From an uncultured Prevotella sp. (GTDB taxonomy: Bacteria > Bacteroidota > Bacteroidia > Bacteroidales > Bacteroidaceae): DNA of 9,468 nucleotides. Both the position numbers and the translations under genes were made by a program. The notes under the pieces were generated by a model. That model saw only the letters and a list, made by a program, of their open reading frames with translations, did no database searches and was not told the origin of the DNA. Position 1 is the first letter of the stretch. Each line of letters begins with the position of its first letter. Location: contig URDM01000094.1 in the NCBI GenBank assembly GCA_900546575.1, positions 1 to 9,468 of the forward strand, in the 5' to 3' direction. Below, piece by piece: positions 6,078-9,468 of the stretch.

Positions 6078-7413
6078 ATGCAAGCAGCGCTTTTTCAGCC
6101 TCATCCACACGCTCGAAATGGAACTCGGCGAGCGTCTGGTCCATAAGTGCTGCAATACGGTCGTTGCACAGATTGCCCATTGAGCCTTCGTGAGTGTGAT
6201 GAATGTTGTGGTCGGCATGGAAAGTGCCGTTCTCTATCTCTAGTCCTACCTGCTTGTAGGCATCACGGAACGGTGTTCCGGCGGCTGCAAGACGGTTGAC
6301 CTCCTCTACCGAGAACATCGGGTCGTACATCGGATTGTCGAGTATGTGTTCGTTCACCTCGATGCGCTCAATGATGTAAGCAGCCATATCGAGACAGTCC
6401 TTCAGTTCGGCAAAGGCAGGGAGAAATACTTCCTTGATAATCTGCAGGTCGCGGAAATAGCCCGTAGGCAGATTGTTCATAATGAGTTGTATCTGCGTTG
6501 GCAGACTCTGCAGTTTGTTCGATTTGGCACGTATCAGCTCAAACACATCGGGGTTCTTCTTGTGCGGCATAATCGACGAGCCGGTGGTGCATTCTTTGGG
6601 AAGCTTTACAAAGGCGAAGTTCTGGCTGTTGAACAGACATGCGTCGAATGCCAGCTTTGATACTGTACCAGCTACTGAAGCCAAGGCAAATGCCACGTTG
6701 CGCTCCATCTTGCCACGTCCCATCTGGGCATACACCACATTATAGTCCATTGAGTCGAAGCCCAACAGACGTGTAGTCATCTCACGGTTCAACGGGAACG
6801 ACGAGCCATAGCCAGCAGCCGAACCAAGCGGATTGCGATTGGTTAGACGATAGGCAGCCTGAAGGAAGAGCATGTCGTCGGCAAGCGACTCGGCATGAGC
6901 GCCAAACCACAGTCCGAACGAGCTTGGCATGGCTATCTGCAAATGTGTATAGCCCGGCATAAGTACATTCTTATACTGCTCGCTCTTCTTCTGCAATTCG
7001 CGGAACAAAGCGTCAACTCTCTCTACTACCTCACGCAATTCGTGACGTGTGAAGAGCTTGAGGTCGACCAGCACCTGATCGTTGCGTGAACGACCTGAGT
7101 GAATCTTCTTGCCCATATCACCCAAACGGCGTGTAAGCATCAGTTCCACCTGCGAGTGAACGTCCTCAACGCCCTCCTCTATTACAAATTCGCCTCGCTC
7201 ACACTCAGCGTATATGTTTTTCAGTTCAGCCAGAAGCTGTACAAGCTCATCCTTCTGCATGAGTCCTATTGACTCGAGCATAGTGATATGAGCCATTGAA
7301 CCAAGCACGTCATACTTGGCGAGATATATGTCAAGTTCGCGGTCACGTCCTACGGTGAAGCGCTCTATCTCCTCATTAACAGAGAAATTCTTTTCCCAAA
7401 GTTTGCTTGCCAT
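6076..7413 (-). CDS. argH: Argininosuccinate lyase
   Basis: The enzyme cleaves argininosuccinate to arginine and fumarate, the last step of arginine synthesis, as a cytoplasmic homotetramer of the aspartase/fumarase superfamily. The three superfamily regions are present: HSGRSRNDQV (105-114); MPGYTHLQ (152-159), with the conserved Thr156-His157 pair; and the signature GSSIMPHKKNPD (278-289), whose mobile loop contains the catalytic serine (Ser279/280). Position 284 is His where many lyases have Gln. Its 445 residues are slightly short for the family (about 455-470) but no motif is missing. It is downstream of pyrE and the SRPBCC gene, separated from the latter by 166 bp carrying an inverted repeat pair. 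No TAnnTTTG promoter was found in that gap, so expression probably depends on read-through from pyrE. Confidence 0.97.
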   Translation of the reverse strand: MASKLWEKNFSVNEEIERFTVGRDRELDIYLAKYDVLGSMAHITMLESIGLMQKDELVQLLAELKNIYAECERGEFVIEEGVEDVHSQVELMLTRRLGDMGKKIHSGRSRNDQVLVDLKLFTRHELREVVERVDALFRELQKKSEQYKNVLMPGYTHLQIAMPSSFGLWFGAHAESLADDMLFLQAAYRLTNRNPLGSAAGYGSSFPLNREMTTRLLGFDSMDYNVVYAQMGRGKMERNVAFALASVAGTVSKLAFDACLFNSQNFAFVKLPKECTTGSSIMPHKKNPDVFELIRAKSNKLQSLPTQIQLIMNNLPTGYFRDLQIIKEVFLPAFAELKDCLDMAAYIIERIEVNEHILDNPMYDPMFSVEEVNRLAAAGTPFRDAYKQVGLEIENGTFHADHNIHHTHEGSMGNLCNDRIAALMDQTLAEFHFERVDEAEKALLA

Positions 7414-7438
7414 AATAATTATAAAGGTTTAAAAGAAA

Positions 7439-7481
7439 GCCCTACCCCCGACCCCTCCCCCGCAGGGAGGGGAGTAATATG
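7439..7481 (+). repeat. GC-rich intergenic palindromic repeat, copy 2
   Basis: Same orientation as copy 1 (1206-1248), with three base differences in the 34-bp core. The minus strand, which is the sense strand for argH, is the G-rich one here, so argH leader RNA would carry four G-runs about 25-50 bases before the start codon and could form an RNA quadruplex. Confidence 0.8.
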
Positions 7482-7529
7482 TTCGATTAGCTTAAGCAGG
7501 CAACGGCGAGGATGCCATAGCCTCCTATG

Positions 7530-7572
7530 CATACCACTCCCCTCCCTACGGGGGAGGGGCCGGGGGTAGGGC
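7530..7572 (-). repeat. GC-rich intergenic palindromic repeat, copy 3 (inverted)
   Basis: Inverted relative to copies 1 and 2. Its core differs from copy 1 at one position and from copy 2 at two. It begins 7 bp after the SRPBCC stop codon. The G-rich strand is the plus strand here, so transcripts of the minus-strand genes carry its C-rich version, able to pair with copy 2. Confidence 0.8.
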
Positions 7573-7579
7573 CTATATA

Positions 7580-8032
7580 TTAGTTATACTGAATCATCTG
7601 AAGCACGTCGGCAATCTTCTCGATGCCTTCCTGCAGAGGTTTCTTCACCATCTGCTTGATGAACATGTTGAGTTCGGCCTTGATGGTGAGTTTCATCTTG
7701 CATGAAGTAGAAGTGACGGGCAGGAGCTGAATCCAGAAATTGAACGGGATAGGGCTCTGCTCGGTCTCAAACTTGATGCACTTGGGTTCTTCGCGGTTTA
7801 CCACACGCAACTTGATGCTGCCCACTGGCGGCACATTTACCGACAAAGAATCCTGGTCGAATTCCAGATCCTTGATTTTCTCTGCCTGCTTGCGAGCCTC
7901 CTCAGGCATGTTGTCCTTCATCAGCTCATAGCGTTCCTTAAGCTTCTGCAGATTGTTGAGGTCGCTAAGCTTGTCGTAAACGTTCTGCTGTGGGAATGGT
8001 ATCTGTCGTATGGAACTTTCGAATGTAGTCAT
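7580..8032 (-). CDS. SRPBCC-fold family protein
   Basis: A 150-residue protein starting MTTFESSIRQIPFPQQNVYDKL. It resembles the small SRPBCC (START/polyketide-cyclase-like) proteins of Bacteroidales, which have a helix-grip fold around a hydrophobic cavity. Recognisable parts are the N-terminal strand and the VYDKLSDLNNL helix (18-28), the NVPPVGSIKLRVV strand pair (66-78), IKFETEQSPIPFNFWIQL (86-103) and a long C-terminal helix, MVKKPLQEGIEKIADVL. The open frame continues upstream to an ATG at 8137, but that extension lies entirely inside pyrE. The start at 8032 is preferred: it is one base after the pyrE stop and begins the family-like sequence. There is no signal peptide. Ligand and function are unknown. 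Tight coupling suggests it is made together with PyrE. Confidence 0.85.
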   Translation of the reverse strand: MTTFESSIRQIPFPQQNVYDKLSDLNNLQKLKERYELMKDNMPEEARKQAEKIKDLEFDQDSLSVNVPPVGSIKLRVVNREEPKCIKFETEQSPIPFNFWIQLLPVTSTSCKMKLTIKAELNMFIKQMVKKPLQEGIEKIADVLQMIQYN

Positions 8033-8033
8033 A

Positions 8034-8666
8034 TTATTTCTTCCAATTAGCGGGATCCTTGCGCCACTCGGCGAGCACCTCAAGGTCTTCCTTCTTAATA
8101 TAACCTGTCTCTGCTGCGATAGCTGTGGTGTGCTCATAGTCAGAGAGTGTGATGAGGCGCACGTTGGCAGCCTTGAAAGCCTCTTCGGCTACGGGGAAAC
8201 CGTATGTGTAGCTTGCTACCATACCTACAACCTCGAAGCCAGCCTTGCGGAGAGCGTCAACAGCCTTGAGCGAAGAACCGCCGGTAGAGATAAGGTCCTC
8301 TACTACTACCACCTTTGCACCCTCAGGGATAGTACCCTCTATCTGGTTGCCCATACCATGATCCTTCGGCTTCGGACGAACGTAGCAGTAAGGCAGCAAC
8401 AGTTCGTCGGCTACAAGCGCACCCTGTGCAATAGCACCGGTAGCAACACCTGCAACGGCATTTGCCTCAGGGAACTCCTCGTGAATGAGGTGTACCAACT
8501 CCTGCTTAACAAACGAGCGCAACTCGGGATAAGCCAGAGTTTTGCGGTTGTCTGTATAGATTGGCGACTTCCAACCAGATGCCCATGTGAACGGGTCGTT
8601 GGGTTGCAGCTTTATAGCCTTTACTTCAAGAAGCTTTGATGCAAATAACTTTTTAAGTGTACTCAT
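8034..8666 (-). CDS. pyrE: Orotate phosphoribosyltransferase
   Basis: The enzyme joins orotate and PRPP to give OMP, the fifth step of pyrimidine synthesis, as a cytoplasmic dimer. The PRPP-binding motif VVVVEDLISTGGSS is at residues 119-132, with the acidic pair Glu123-Asp124. The flexible catalytic loop YVRPKPKDHGMGNQIEG (95-111) carries Lys99, Lys101 and His103. The N-terminal FTWASGWKSPIYTDNR (26-41) is typical of the family's orotate/PRPP pocket. At 210 residues it is of normal length (E. coli 213). The start at 8666 follows a short AT-rich leader with a strong -7 element about 40 bases upstream. The stop lies one base before the SRPBCC start. Confidence 0.97.
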   Translation of the reverse strand: MSTLKKLFASKLLEVKAIKLQPNDPFTWASGWKSPIYTDNRKTLAYPELRSFVKQELVHLIHEEFPEANAVAGVATGAIAQGALVADELLLPYCYVRPKPKDHGMGNQIEGTIPEGAKVVVVEDLISTGGSSLKAVDALRKAGFEVVGMVASYTYGFPVAEEAFKAANVRLITLSDYEHTTAIAAETGYIKKEDLEVLAEWRKDPANWKK

Positions 8667-8701
8667 AATTATATATGTTTTTTAGTTTTTATCTTACTTT
8701 G

Positions 8702-8709
8702 CAAAGTTA
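8702..8709 (-). promoter_or_regulatory. Predicted -7 promoter element of pyrE
   Basis: On the minus strand this reads TAACTTTG, an exact fit to the Bacteroidota -7 consensus TAnnTTTG. It lies 35 bases upstream of the pyrE ATG, in the 78-bp gap after the HAD gene. I do not see a clear TTTG at the -33 spacing. It probably drives pyrE, the SRPBCC gene and, subject to the repeat pair, argH. Confidence 0.7.
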
Positions 8710-8744
8710 GTGCAAAAATCCGAGTAAGCGAGATAAAAGGACAA

Positions 8745-9410
8745 TTATTTTAAATAATTAGATATTGGCAGGCTGGCAATATCTGCAAAATCGTCTACTA
8801 TGACATCTGCCCCTGCCTCTACAAGACTCTGGCGCGAACCGTTGCCGTAAGTCACACCGATAGTGGTGCAGCCGGCATTGCGACCCATGAGAATATCAAA
8901 ATGGGTGTCGCCAACTACAAAAGCATCGTCGGCTATCAATCCAAAATGATTCAATGTCTTCGAGACGGGTTCGGGATGCGGTTTGGCGTGGCTCACATCT
9001 TCATAGCCGATGATGAACGTCACTATATCGTCAAGAGCGAAAGAACTGAGGAAGTCGGCAGCCGACTGATGGCTGCGGCTTGTGGCAATAGTAAGAATCA
9101 TTCCACGCGAATGCAGCAGTCGCAACGTTTCGTCAACATGCGGAAACATTGGCACACCTATCTGCGCATTCACATCATGGAATATGCTTCGATAGGTAGC
9201 TGTACACTCTGCCGCCATACGCTCGTCCATAGGTTCGAGCACTGGGAAAGCCTCAACCAGAGGTAATCCGATAGTGGCAGCTATCTCGTCATCAGTATGC
9301 TGGGGCAGATGCATAGCGTCGAGAGTACGGTGGAAGGTGTTGAGTATTACGGGGCGTGTATCGGCAATGGTGCCGTCGAAATCGAGTATTGACCCGTTGG
9401 CGGAATTAAT
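8745..9410 (-). CDS. HAD-superfamily phosphatase (phosphoglycolate-phosphatase-like), start codon unclear
   Basis: The product is a haloacid-dehalogenase-type hydrolase. Numbering from an ATT codon at 9410-9408, the protein has 221 residues. Motif I is ILDFDGTIADT with nucleophile Asp10 and acid/base Asp12. A small helical cap (about 18-85) follows. Motif II is at TIATS (Thr110/Ser111), motif III is Lys143 in HAKPHPEP, and motif IV is VVGDTHFD (Asp168, Asp172). This order fits Gph/PGMB-like phosphatases that hydrolyse small phosphorylated metabolites; the substrate cannot be named. The first ATG in frame, at 9314, lies after motif I and would remove the nucleophile, so it is unlikely to be the start. 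Upstream of motif I there is no ATG, GTG or TTG before the in-frame TAA at 9411-9413. The gene therefore uses a rare start such as ATT, or its 5' end has been altered. It lies 78 bp upstream of pyrE on the same strand. Confidence 0.85.
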   Translation of the reverse strand: MNSANGSILDFDGTIADTRPVILNTFHRTLDAMHLPQHTDDEIAATIGLPLVEAFPVLEPMDERMAAECTATYRSIFHDVNAQIGVPMFPHVDETLRLLHSRGMILTIATSRSHQSAADFLSSFALDDIVTFIIGYEDVSHAKPHPEPVSKTLNHFGLIADDAFVVGDTHFDILMGRNAGCTTIGVTYGNGSRQSLVEAGADVIVDDFADIASLPISNYLK

Positions 9411-9424
9411 TTAAGTTGATAAAT

Positions 9425-9468
9425 ATGAGTAAAAGGTTGTATATATCGCTGATTTTTAGTAACTTAGT
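9425..9468 (+). CDS. Possible start of a plus-strand gene, cut by the window end
   Basis: An ATG at 9425 opens a frame reading MSKRLYISLIFSNL that stays open to the window end. Two basic residues followed by a hydrophobic run resemble the beginning of a signal peptide or membrane segment. It would be divergent from the HAD gene with only 14 bp between them. Fourteen codons are too few to identify it, and an open frame of this length could be chance. Confidence 0.3.
   Translation, partial: MSKRLYISLIFSNL

Larger units (their letters stand above)
7431..7572 (-). terminator. Large inverted repeat pair plus T-tract upstream of argH, possible attenuator
   Basis: Repeat copies at 7439-7481 and 7530-7572 face each other across 48 bases, giving 43-base arms that are almost fully complementary over their GC-rich 34 bases. 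On the minus strand the fold is followed at once by TTTCTTTT (7438-7431), the shape of a rho-independent terminator, and argH starts 18 bases later. Alternative folds exist because each copy also has its own 8-bp stem. It may limit or condition argH transcription, or be a paired REP-like element with no regulatory role. Confidence 0.5.

Noticed and set aside
7580..8137. SRPBCC gene starting at the ATG at 8137
   Set aside because: The extra 35 residues are pyrE sequence in another frame; the family-like protein begins at the ATG at 8032, one base after the pyrE stop.
8010..8639. 209-residue plus-strand frame opposite pyrE
   Set aside because: It is the antisense of pyrE, which has full catalytic motifs; no family resemblance was seen.
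8745..9314. HAD gene starting at the ATG at 9314
   Set aside because: It would omit the DFDGT nucleophile motif that is in frame just upstream, so a functional enzyme cannot start there.
9406..9468. C-terminal end of an upstream minus-strand gene reading into the HAD start
   Set aside because: About 20 codons are open to the window edge, but the composition is low in complexity and no motif is recognisable; it could be chance.

Overview
The window looks like a chromosomal segment of a Bacteroidales bacterium, most likely Prevotella or a close relative. The grounds are a fabF-rnc junction, a large TonB-linked outer-membrane beta-barrel protein with a carboxypeptidase-regulatory-like front domain, Bacteroidota-type promoter elements (TAnnTTTG at -7), weak or absent Shine-Dalgarno sequences, and GC-rich intergenic palindromes. 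Most of it is housekeeping sequence. The less ordinary material sits between the genes and at one gene start.

Layout. The window opens on the last codons of fabF (+), which overlap the start of rnc (RNase III with a long acidic tail, +). A gene-poor gap of 220 bp follows, holding a GC-rich repeat and a long hairpin. Next, on the minus strand, is a helix-turn-helix/Fic AMP-transferase, whose promoter region carries a perfect 28-bp palindrome plus a third half-site. Divergent to it is an 825-residue TonB-dependent-receptor-like protein (+). A 439-bp gene-free stretch (4919-5357) contains several inverted repeats.

From there to about 9410 all genes read on the minus strand. In transcription order they are a HAD-type phosphatase, pyrE (orotate phosphoribosyltransferase), a small SRPBCC-fold protein, argH (argininosuccinate lyase) and a small lipoprotein with two CxxC pairs. 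A perfect TAnnTTTG element sits in front of pyrE. The pyrE stop and the SRPBCC start are one base apart. A large inverted pair of G-rich repeats lies between the SRPBCC gene and argH, followed by a T-rich tract, so it could attenuate argH. pyrE and argH belong to pyrimidine and arginine synthesis, two pathways that share carbamoyl phosphate upstream. The last 44 bases may begin another plus-strand gene.

The points most worth checking are: (1) the HTH-Fic gene with its apparent self-operator array; (2) the HAD phosphatase, which has intact catalytic motifs but no ATG, GTG or TTG upstream of its nucleophile; (3) the quadruplex-capable repeat pair upstream of argH; (4) the inverted heptamer arrays between argH and the lipoprotein gene. 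I see no complete undescribed defence system, CRISPR array, transposase or RNA gene.
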